Source: Thermomicrobiales bacterium
GTDB lineage: Bacteria > Chloroflexota > Chloroflexia > Thermomicrobiales > UBA6265
Reading direction: 5' to 3'
NCBI GenBank assembly: GCA_025928535.1
Contig: JAICJJ010000072.1
Location: 1 to 9,357, forward strand
Length of the DNA stretch: 9,357 nt
Of this stretch, positions 1 through 6,609 are shown in pieces. The notes under the pieces were generated by a model, which ran no database searches, was not told the origin of the DNA, and worked only from the letters and a program-made list of their open reading frames with translations. The position numbers and the translations under genes were made by a program. How positions within the stretch are numbered: position 1 is the stretch's first letter; the number at the start of each line of letters is the position of its first letter.

Positions 1-687
<687 letters not shown>

Positions 688-1869
688 TCACGCCCGCGCT
701 CCGGTCTGATCCCGGAGAAACGGTGTGAGCAACGTGGCGAGTTGGCCCCATTCCTTGAGGAAGGCGTCGTGGCCGTGGGGCGAGTCGATCTCGACGTAGG
801 TCGCGCCCTTGCCGAGCGCCTGCAGGCGGCGATGGAGCCGCTGAATCGCATCGGGCGGAAAGAGCCAGTCGGAGCGAATGCCGACCAGCAGGACCGGCGC
901 GGCGATCTGGCCGAGCCAGTACGCTTCGCCGCCGTCGCGCGCGACGTCGTATTGATCCATGGCGCGCGTCAGATAGAGATAGGAATTGGCGTCGAACCGG
1001 CGAACCAACCCCGCGCCGTGATAGTGGAGATATCCCTCGACGTCGAAGGTTGCGCCGAATGAGGGGTAGAGGCTCGGCCGCACGGCGGGGTTGCGTCCGA
1101 AGCGCAACTCCATGCTTTCCTTGCTGTGGTATGTGACCATGCCGACCATGCGGGCGATGGCGAGGCCGTCGGCGGGAAAGACGCCTTCGGACAGATATTC
1201 GCCGCCGCGCCAGTTCGGATCGGCCATGATCGCCCGGCGGCCGATCTCGTTCATCGCGATCCCTTGCGGATCGAGCGCGCCGGTGGCGGCGACTGGTACG
1301 ACCGCGCCGACGAGATCGGGATGCCGCGTCGCCCATTCGAGGGCCTGGAAGCCGCCGATCGAGCCGCCGATCGCGATCAGCCGGGTGACGCCAAGCCGCT
1401 CGACCAGCGCCCGCTGCGCAGCCACGATGTCGCCGATCGTGATCAGCGGAAAGCGCATGCCGTAGGGACGGCCGGTGAGGGGATCCAGCGACGCCGGGCC
1501 GGTGGTTCCCTGACAGCCGCCGAGGATGTTGGCGCAGATGACGAACAGGCGGTCGGTGTCGAGCGGCCGGCCGGGACCGATCATCGGCTCCCACCACCCG
1601 CCGTCGCCGCCAGCCTGGCTGTCGCCGGTCAGCGCGTGGAGCACGATGGCGGCGTTGTCGCCCGCCTCGTTGAGTTCGCCCCACGTCTGATAGGCGACGG
1701 TCACCTCGTCGAGGCGGCCGCCGAGTTCGAGATCGAGCGGGCCGATCGCCATCGAACGGCGCGGCGCTTCGACCTCGCGTCCGTGGTGGACGCGCGGCGA
1801 AATGACGTGGAGCCTGCTTCGGCTCACTGCCGCGTCTGGTCGCGGGGCGACCGGAGAAGATTCGGTCAT
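688..1869 (-). CDS. metX: homoserine O-acetyltransferase (MetX)
   Basis: Alpha/beta-hydrolase-fold enzyme that transfers acetyl from acetyl-CoA to L-homoserine, the first committed step of methionine synthesis. Seen (393-aa numbering): VAYQTWGELN at about 58-67, HALTGDSQ at 78-85, GCQGTTGPASLDP at 118-130, the nucleophile elbow GGSIGG with S170, the acid in RSDWLFPP with D334, and SPHGHDAFL with H367, so the Ser-Asp-His triad is complete. Length is normal for the family. I chose the ATG at 1869, which has a weak GAGAC upstream; an in-frame GTG at 1929 would add 20 residues that look unlike a MetX N-terminus and has no clear ribosome site. The start is therefore uncertain. It lies downstream of a SAM-I riboswitch and terminator and is followed by metY, forming a SAM-repressed direct-sulfhydrylation pair. 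Some MetX proteins use succinyl-CoA; acetyl is favoured here by the adjacent metY, an inference. Confidence 0.94.
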   Translation of the reverse strand: MTESSPVAPRPDAAVSRSRLHVISPRVHHGREVEAPRRSMAIGPLDLELGGRLDEVTVAYQTWGELNEAGDNAAIVLHALTGDSQAGGDGGWWEPMIGPGRPLDTDRLFVICANILGGCQGTTGPASLDPLTGRPYGMRFPLITIGDIVAAQRALVERLGVTRLIAIGGSIGGFQALEWATRHPDLVGAVVPVAATGALDPQGIAMNEIGRRAIMADPNWRGGEYLSEGVFPADGLAIARMVGMVTYHSKESMELRFGRNPAVRPSLYPSFGATFDVEGYLHYHGAGLVRRFDANSYLYLTRAMDQYDVARDGGEAYWLGQIAAPVLLVGIRSDWLFPPDAIQRLHRRLQALGKGATYVEIDSPHGHDAFLKEWGQLATLLTPFLRDQTGARA

Positions 1870-1988
1870 CGTTCGTCTCGACGAGAGGGCGCCGGGTTGG
1901 AGCGCCCGCTGCCACGTGGCATTCGCCACGGGTCGGCGCAGCCGCGTCGTCGTCGTCCGCAGTCTGCCGAAAATGGCCGTTCGCCATC

Positions 1989-2021
1989 AAAAAAATAGAC
2001 CCCGCTGCCGAGGCAGGGGGT
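1989..2021 (-). terminator. Rho-independent terminator of the SAM-I riboswitch (metX leader)
   Basis: On the minus strand an ACCCC + CTGC arm (2021-2013), a CTCG loop and a GCAG + GGGGT arm (2012 side down to 1999) form a 9-bp stem with one bulged C at 2004. It is followed at once by CTA and seven T (1995-1989). This is the OFF-state structure expected 3' of an S-box aptamer. It sits between the aptamer and the metX start, leaving about 120 nt of leader to the chosen ATG. Confidence 0.9.
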
Positions 2022-2041
2022 GCTTTGGGACACCGTGCCCT
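2015..2041 (-). promoter_or_regulatory. Antiterminator stem of the SAM-I riboswitch
   Basis: AGGG (2041-2038) and GGTG (2034-2031) can pair with CACC (2022-2019) and CCCT (2018-2015), giving 8 bp with a 3-nt CAC bulge and an 8-nt loop. The stem uses bases from the 3' strand of aptamer helix P1 (2045-2039) and from the 5' arm of the terminator (2021-2013), so it is mutually exclusive with both. This is the standard S-box logic: low SAM gives the antiterminator and transcription proceeds; high SAM stabilises P1 and frees the terminator arm. Pairing was worked out by hand; no folding energy was computed. Confidence 0.65.
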
Positions 2042-2140
2042 TATCTCGCAGATCACTCTGCCGGAATTGGCACCTTGCACGCGATGGCGCAGGCTGCCGG
2101 GCTTCACAGGGCCGTATCCCTCCACCTCTCTCGATAAGGC
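2037..2140 (-). promoter_or_regulatory. SAM-I (S-box) riboswitch aptamer controlling metX-metY
   Basis: The minus strand shows the conserved S-box architecture. P1 is CCTTATC (2139-2133) pairing with GATAAGG (2045-2039). Next come GAGAGAGGTGGAGGGA (J1/2 and start of P2, with the kink-turn region), GGCCCTGTGAAGCC (P2 and its loop), GGCAGCC, a P3 arm, GGTGCCAATTCC (2074-2063) and a perfect 5-bp P4 hairpin GCAGA-GTGA-TCTGC (2061-2048). An antiterminator and intrinsic terminator follow directly. The family binds S-adenosylmethionine and here should terminate transcription before metX when SAM is plentiful. One core position differs from the common consensus: GGCAGCC instead of GGCAACC (G at 2094). 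The class is clear; the effect of that change is unknown. Confidence 0.93.
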
Positions 2141-2164
2141 AGCGCTCTTCAATTGTTGACCGAC

Positions 2165-2193
2165 AATCTAGAGAATCTCCTCCCGGCTGTCAA
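2165..2193 (-). promoter_or_regulatory. sigma70-type promoter of the metX-metY unit
   Basis: On the minus strand a perfect -35 hexamer TTGACA (2193-2188) is separated by exactly 17 bp from TAGATT (2170-2165), which matches 4 of 6 bases of the -10 consensus including the three most important positions. Transcription would begin near 2158, just upstream of riboswitch helix P1 at 2140. Position relative to the riboswitch is the main supporting argument. Confidence 0.75.
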
Positions 2194-2256
2194 GCGGTCC
2201 AAAAAGCGCGGGGTCAACGTGAGCGTTTTGCGCGGGGCGGGGCGCACGGCCTCATG

Positions 2257-2334
2257 GTCATCCTGAGCCGCAGCGAAGGATCTCGGCGCCCTTGGATCGA
2301 GCGAACGAGATGCTTCGACTTCGCTCAGCATGAC
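2257..2334. repeat. Imperfect palindromic intergenic repeat, copy 1
   Basis: Two 29-nt arms (2257-2285 and 2306-2334) are inverted repeats matching at 22 of 29 positions, separated by 20 nt. The outer ends are GTCATCCTGAGC and GCTCAGCATGAC; the inner ends are GAAGGATCTCG and CGAGATGCTTC. Copy 2 is at 4638-4734. The element has no coding capacity and no flanking target duplication that I could recognise. It resembles REP/MITE-like palindromes of the type GTCATCCTGAGC...GAAGGATCT that recur in intergenic DNA of several high-GC genomes; no named family is claimed. It lies about 65 bp upstream of the metX promoter. Confidence 0.75.
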
Positions 2335-2364
2335 GGTGGTGCGGCGGCGGCCATCGCCGCGATG

Positions 2365-2638
2365 CTACGGCAAGTTGAGTTGCCAGGACACGCCGTAGCG
2401 ATCGCTCACCCAGGCGAAACGGCGGCTGAAACCGTAGTTGTCGAGCGGCATGAATGTCGCGCCGCCGTCGGACAGGGCGGTGACGAGGCGCTCGAGTTCG
2501 TCTTCGGAGGCGCAATCGACGAAGAGGGAAAACGAGGGGGTGAAGGTGAAGTCGTGGACTGGCGGGCTGTCGAAGCAGCGGATCGTTTGATCCCCGATCC
2601 TGAACGACGGTGAGAAATGGTCGAACCTGCGTTTTCAT
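2365..2638 (-). pseudogene. VOC (PhnB/glyoxalase-like) family gene remnant with internal deletion
   Basis: Two parts of one VOC-superfamily protein lie in different frames. The ATG at 2638 opens MKTQVRPFL, a typical start for small VOC proteins (pattern ...RPFLMF). After about 25-30 nt the family continues in another frame with FRIGDQTIRCFDSPP, then FTPSFSLFVDC, GGATFMPLDNYGFSRRFAWV and SDRYGVSWQLNLP, ending at the stop at 2365. That second part matches the conserved C-terminal half of the family. Its own frame has a TGA just upstream, and roughly 50-60 residues normally lying between the two parts are absent. Total length (274 nt) is not a multiple of three. I read this as an out-of-frame internal deletion of about 150-170 nt. 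Family members include bleomycin-resistance-like and glyoxalase-like proteins of unknown substrate, so no function is assigned. A truncated fragment with an alternative start is possible but less likely. Confidence 0.75.
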
Positions 2639-2777
2639 CGGCGGCGCTTGCTCCCGTTTCCAATGCGACCGGCGGACGGGTTCGCGAGTCAGGCGGCCTG
2701 CCCTTTGCCGTGGGTGAATCTGACGTGATCGCGTACGCTTCCGCGGTCAGAATCGGAGTTTCGCAGGAGCGAATCGG

Positions 2778-4622
2778 ATGCGCCAGAACCGACAAACTGC
2801 GATCGACGCGGCGAGCGAAACGGTTGATGCGCTGCCACGCTGGGATTTGACGGCGGCGTTTCCCGGCATCGACTCGGACGACTTCCGCGCCGGCTTTCAG
2901 CATTGGCTCGATGCCATCGCCGCGCTCGAAGCATTGTTCGACGCCGAACAGGTTGGCTCCGGGAGCGATTCGGTCAGTCCGAAGCGATTCGAGCGCGTGC
3001 TGTCGGCGCTGAACGACACGCTCGACCGGACCATGACGATGGGCGCGTATCTCTCCGCCCTCGTCAGCGCGAATTCGCGGGACGAGGCGGCCCAGGCGCG
3101 GCTCAGCCAGTTTTCGATCGCCGAGACCCGGTTGCACGTGCTCCGGAAACGCTTCACGGCCTGGATCGGCGCGATCGACCTCGAATCGACAATCGCGGCC
3201 TCGCCGCTCGCCGCCGCGCACACGTTCCCGCTTCGCAAGGAAAAGCGGGCGGCGGCGCATCTGTTGCCGCCGGCGGAAGAAGCGCTGGCCGCGGCGCTGG
3301 CGCCGGCCGGGATGATCGCCTGGTCGAAACTGCACGACAATCTGACGTCCCAAATGAAAGGCGAGGTCGAGATCGACGGCGAAGCGCGCGCGTTGCCGTT
3401 GAGCGCCATCCGCAACCTCTCGATGGCGCCGGATCGCGATCTGCGGCGGCGGGCCCACGAGGCCGAATTGGCGATGCTCGAAGCGAACGCCGTGCCGATC
3501 GCCGCTGCGCTGAACGGGGTGAAAGGCCAGGTGGTCGTTCTCGATCGGCGCCGGGGATGGGCCGATCCGCTCGACGCATCGCTCTTCACCTCCAACATCG
3601 ACCGGCAAACGCTCGACGCGCTCCTCGCGGCGGCGCGCGCGGCCTTTCCCGATTTGCGTCGCTACCTGCGGCTCAAGGCGAAGGCGCTCGGTCTGCAGCG
3701 GCTGGCGTGGTGGGATTTGTTCGCGCCGGTCGGCCGCTCGAATCGGCGCTGGGATTGGCCCGATGCGGTCGCCTTTCTCGAAGACCAGTTCGGCTTCTTT
3801 TCCGACCGACTGCGCGGCCTGGCGGGGCGGGCCGTGGCGGAACGCTGGATCGACGTCGGGCCGCGGCCAGGGAAGGTCGGCGGGGCGTATTGCAGTTGGC
3901 TGATCGGCGACCAGTCGCGCATCCTGATGAATTTTTCGCCGACGTACGATGCGGTCTCGACGCTGGCGCACGAACTTGGTCACGCCTACCACAATCTGAA
4001 TCTGTCGCCGCTGACGCCGTTGCAGGCCGAAACGCCGATGACGCTGGCCGAGACCGCCAGCACCTTTTGCGAGACGATCGTGCGCGAAGCGGCGCTGCGC
4101 GACGCCGACGACGCGGAGCAACTTTTCATCATCGAGCAATCGCTGCAAGGCGCCTGCCAGGTCGTGCTCGACATCATCAGCCGCTTCGAGTTCGAGCGCA
4201 GCGTCTTCGCCATCCGGCCGGAGCGCGAATTGTCGGTCGGAGATTTCAGCCGCCTGATGCTCGACGCCCAGCGGAATACGTATGGCGATGGACTCGACCC
4301 CGATCGCCTGCATCCCTCCATGTGGGCGGTGAAAGGGCACTACTACATTCCCGACTTTTCGTACTACAACTATCCGTATCTCTTCGGACTCCTGTTCGGA
4401 CTCGGGCTCTACGCGCGCCACCAGGCCGATCCGGTCGGATTCATCGACAACTACGACCGGCTGCTTGCCTCGACTGGGCAAGCTGACGCGTCCGATCTCG
4501 CGGCGCGCTTCGGCATCGACATCCGGTCGACCGACTTCTGGACCGCGAGCCTCGACCTGATCCGCGCCGACGTCGATCGCTTCGCGGCGCTGGTCGAAAC
4601 GGTCGACACGCGGCAGCGCTGA
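2778..4622 (+). CDS. M3B family oligoendopeptidase (PepF-like zinc metallopeptidase)
   Basis: A 614-aa cytoplasmic zinc metallopeptidase predicted to cleave short peptides. Seen: the zinc motif HELGH at 398-402, with H398 and H402 as ligands and E399 as catalytic base, and E425 in MTLAETAS as the third ligand at the spacing usual for clan MA family M3. The C-terminal HYYIPDFSYYNYPY segment (521-534) holds the tyrosine/histidine-rich substrate-site motif of M3 enzymes. The N-terminal part (about 1-200) is the expected helical lid. No signal peptide or membrane helix is visible. The start at 2778 is supported by AGGAG at 2765-2769, eight bases upstream. Length is normal for the family. It is the only plus-strand gene, divergent from the VOC remnant and convergent with the ABC genes, so it is probably transcribed alone; I found no clear promoter. 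Peptide-recycling role is inferred from family; the exact substrate cannot be told. Confidence 0.93.
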   Translation: MRQNRQTAIDAASETVDALPRWDLTAAFPGIDSDDFRAGFQHWLDAIAALEALFDAEQVGSGSDSVSPKRFERVLSALNDTLDRTMTMGAYLSALVSANSRDEAAQARLSQFSIAETRLHVLRKRFTAWIGAIDLESTIAASPLAAAHTFPLRKEKRAAAHLLPPAEEALAAALAPAGMIAWSKLHDNLTSQMKGEVEIDGEARALPLSAIRNLSMAPDRDLRRRAHEAELAMLEANAVPIAAALNGVKGQVVVLDRRRGWADPLDASLFTSNIDRQTLDALLAAARAAFPDLRRYLRLKAKALGLQRLAWWDLFAPVGRSNRRWDWPDAVAFLEDQFGFFSDRLRGLAGRAVAERWIDVGPRPGKVGGAYCSWLIGDQSRILMNFSPTYDAVSTLAHELGHAYHNLNLSPLTPLQAETPMTLAETASTFCETIVREAALRDADDAEQLFIIEQSLQGACQVVLDIISRFEFERSVFAIRPERELSVGDFSRLMLDAQRNTYGDGLDPDRLHPSMWAVKGHYYIPDFSYYNYPYLFGLLFGLGLYARHQADPVGFIDNYDRLLASTGQADASDLAARFGIDIRSTDFWTASLDLIRADVDRFAALVETVDTRQR

Positions 4623-4637
4623 GTGATGCGACCAGCG

Positions 4638-4734
4638 TCAATCGTCATCCTGACGCAGGAAGGATCTCGGCTGATCGATTCGCGCCGTCCCGTGCATCGA
4701 GATGCTTCGGCTGCGGCTTCAGCCTGACGATTGA
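4638..4734. repeat. Imperfect palindromic intergenic repeat, copy 2
   Basis: A 97-bp element whose terminal 10 nt are perfect inverted repeats (TCAATCGTCA at 4638-4647 and TGACGATTGA at 4725-4734). Inside, GTCATCCTGA, GGAAGGATCTCGG and CGAGATGCTTCGGCT correspond in order to segments of the repeat at 2257-2334, so the two elements are related. The arms have diverged, and an extra CGGCTGCGGCTTCAGCC stretch is present on the right. It lies just after the stop codon of the peptidase gene, in the gap between two convergent genes, where such palindromes often accumulate. It could also serve as a 3'-end stabilising or terminating structure for either transcript; this is a guess. Confidence 0.7.
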
Positions 4735-4754
4735 GGCTGGTCTGACCACTGAGG

Positions 4755-4768
4755 CCGGCCCTGGCCGG
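4755..4768. terminator. Possible GC-only hairpin between convergent genes
   Basis: CCGGCC (4755-4760) and GGCCGG (4763-4768) are inverted repeats with almost no loop; a realistic fold would open the inner pair and keep a 5-bp stem. There is no T tract on either strand, so it is not a standard intrinsic terminator. It is listed because it is the only other structured element in the gap between the peptidase gene and the convergent ABC operon. Confidence 0.2.
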
Positions 4769-4830
4769 CGTCGTGCGAGCGAGAATTTGGCGTATTCGCG
4801 TCGGACGGTTGACCACAATCTGTTCGCGCG

Positions 4831-6609
4831 TCAATCCAGGCCGACCGGATCGTCGGCGATCTCCCACAAGGCGCGCATCTCCGGGGAATGCGCCAGGAGA
4901 TCGGCGAGCGCGCCTGCGTCATCGACGCGGCCGTCTTTCAGGACGACGATCTGGTCGGCGCGGACCAGCGCGGCGAGGCGGTGCGACACGGCCAGGCACG
5001 TCACGTCGCCCCGAGCGACCAACCGCTCCCAGAGTTCGCGTTCCGTCTCGACGTCCAGCGCGCTCGACACGTCGTCGATCACCAGCAATTCGGCGTTGCG
5101 GACAAGCATCCGCGCCGCCGCCGTCCGCTGAATCTGCCCGCCGGAAAGTCTGACGCCCGCGGCGCCGACGCGCGTCTCCAGCCCCTCCGCCATCGTGTCC
5201 ACGTCGGGCTCCAGGACGGCGGTCCAGATCGCGGCGTCAAGCGCCGCCGGGTCGTTGGGCAGCCCGAGGAGAATGTTTTGCCGGAGCGTGTCGCTGAACA
5301 GACGCGGCGTTTGCGCCGTGTAGGCCGCGCGGGGCGGCACGAGGAACGCCGCCGGGTCGGACACGACCTTGCCGTTCCACCAAATTTCGCCGGCCTCGCA
5401 CGGCAGCAAGCCGAGCAGGGTCTGCAGGAGCGTCGTCTTACCCGCGCCGACCCGGCCGGTCAGCACCGTCAGGGAGCCGCGCGGAATGGTCAGATCGACC
5501 CCGGCGACGCCGCGGCCCGACTGCGAATGCCAATACGACAGACGGCGCGCCTCCAGCAGGGCGAGGCGGTCGGTCGGATGGTGAATGAAATGCGGTGACT
5601 CCGCGAGGGAGCCGTTCGACGACGGCGGGGTCGCTTCCGTCAGCCGGGCGGTTGGCGCCTCGCTGAGCAAGGCGCCCATGCGCGCGAACGCGACGCTCGT
5701 TTGCCGGTAATGGGCCAGATACTGGCCGACGCTATCGAAGAAGTCGGCGATGAAGCCGAGGTAGGCGACGAACAAGACGAAATCGCCGACGGTCAAGCGA
5801 TGTTCCTGTAGGCTGCTCGCGGCCAGCAGCATCACGAGCCCGGAGCCAATGCTCACCATGTTCGCCGAGATGGCGTTGAGCCCCTGGGTCGCCACTCGGT
5901 CGGCCAGCATCGCGGACCGGCGCCGGGAATTGAGGCGGCGAAAGTGGGCGACGACCCGTTCTTCCGCGCCGGCGGCCTGCAGCGTCGGCGCCGCCGCCAC
6001 GATGTCCCCGATGGCGCCGGTGACCTGGCTGGTCGCCTCGCTGCTGGCTTCACGGTAACGGCGCAGGGCGCCGCCCGCTCGCTGCGCGATCATCGCCACC
6101 GCCGCCATTGGGAGGATCGCGATCAGGGTCATGCGGGCGTCGATATGGAGCAACACCACGATCGCCGCCAGCGCGAACAGCCCCTGGCTCACGATCTCGT
6201 CGGTCCAATCGAGGCTGTCCTCGGCCTGATACGCGTCATCGCGAAAGCGGCTGATGGCTTCGCCGGTGGAAAACGGCAGGGCGATGGCGCCCGGCCGCGC
6301 GAGGACGCCCCGCAGCAGGTTGCGCCGCACCCGCCCGCTGACGGTGAACCGAAGCGTAATTTCGACGAAGCCGGCAATCAGCAAGAGGACGGCTTGCGCC
6401 GCCGCGACCATGCCCAACAAGACGAGCGGCCCCGCCGTGCCGATGGGCAACCGCGCTTGTCCGGTCAGTGCGTCGAAGAAGGCGCGGGCGATCAAGCCGG
6501 GCAAGAGCGAGAGCAGGTTCATCGCGCTCCACAAGACGGCGTGGAGCAGGTAGAGCCTTCGTGCGCCGCGGGCCAGATTCAGCAATTGGCGCCAGGTTGG
6601 CAGCGTCAT
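4831..6609 (-). CDS. ABC exporter half-transporter, subunit 2 (catalytic Glu replaced by Asp)
   Basis: A 592-aa fused permease/ATPase of the type I exporter (MDR-like, ABCB) class in the inner membrane. About six hydrophobic helices lie in residues 20-295, followed by a linker rich in Ser, Pro and Thr (about 318-350) and an ATPase domain. Seen: Walker A GRVGAGKT (385-392), Q-loop Q433, canonical signature LSGGQ (488-492), Walker B LLVIDD (508-513), D-loop SSALD (515-519) and switch H543. The residue after the Walker B aspartate is Asp513 where the catalytic Glu is expected; this is the known mark of the degenerate site in heterodimeric exporters such as TM287/288 and BmrCD. The start is the ATG at 6609, overlapping the stop of the upstream ABC gene by 4 nt (ATGA), which implies translational coupling; the frame runs further upstream but only inside that gene. 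Partner: the gene at 6606-8357. Substrate unknown; multidrug, lipid or peptide export are all possible. Confidence 0.92.
   Translation of the reverse strand: MTLPTWRQLLNLARGARRLYLLHAVLWSAMNLLSLLPGLIARAFFDALTGQARLPIGTAGPLVLLGMVAAAQAVLLLIAGFVEITLRFTVSGRVRRNLLRGVLARPGAIALPFSTGEAISRFRDDAYQAEDSLDWTDEIVSQGLFALAAIVVLLHIDARMTLIAILPMAAVAMIAQRAGGALRRYREASSEATSQVTGAIGDIVAAAPTLQAAGAEERVVAHFRRLNSRRRSAMLADRVATQGLNAISANMVSIGSGLVMLLAASSLQEHRLTVGDFVLFVAYLGFIADFFDSVGQYLAHYRQTSVAFARMGALLSEAPTARLTEATPPSSNGSLAESPHFIHHPTDRLALLEARRLSYWHSQSGRGVAGVDLTIPRGSLTVLTGRVGAGKTTLLQTLLGLLPCEAGEIWWNGKVVSDPAAFLVPPRAAYTAQTPRLFSDTLRQNILLGLPNDPAALDAAIWTAVLEPDVDTMAEGLETRVGAAGVRLSGGQIQRTAAARMLVRNAELLVIDDVSSALDVETERELWERLVARGDVTCLAVSHRLAALVRADQIVVLKDGRVDDAGALADLLAHSPEMRALWEIADDPVGLD

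Noticed and set aside
1944..1957. Short trinucleotide run (CGT repeats) in the metX leader as a phase-variable tract
   Set aside because: Only about four units, common by chance in high-GC DNA, and located outside the chosen metX frame start; no evidence of variability.
2258..2638. Possible intact 126-aa protein starting at the ATG at 2638
   Set aside because: Only the first nine or so residues look like a real protein; the rest is Arg/Leu/Pro-rich and the conserved VOC sequence is in another frame. Treated as a frame-disrupted pseudogene instead.
2640..2777. Promoter for the oligoendopeptidase gene, for example CAGAAT at 2748-2753 as a -10
   Set aside because: No acceptable -35 hexamer lies 16-18 bp upstream of it, and other pairs had wrong spacing. 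A promoter must exist nearby but I cannot support a specific one.
2406..4481. Long minus-strand open frame opposite the oligoendopeptidase gene
   Set aside because: The plus strand encodes a complete M3B enzyme with its zinc motif and ribosome site; the antisense frame shows only Arg/Gln/Glu-rich shadow composition, and its end runs out of frame through the VOC remnant.
4733..4763. Direct repeat TGAGGCTGGTCTG / TGAGGCCGGCCCTG as a possible attachment or insertion site
   Set aside because: The copies are imperfect and short, only a few bases apart, and nothing mobile lies next to them.
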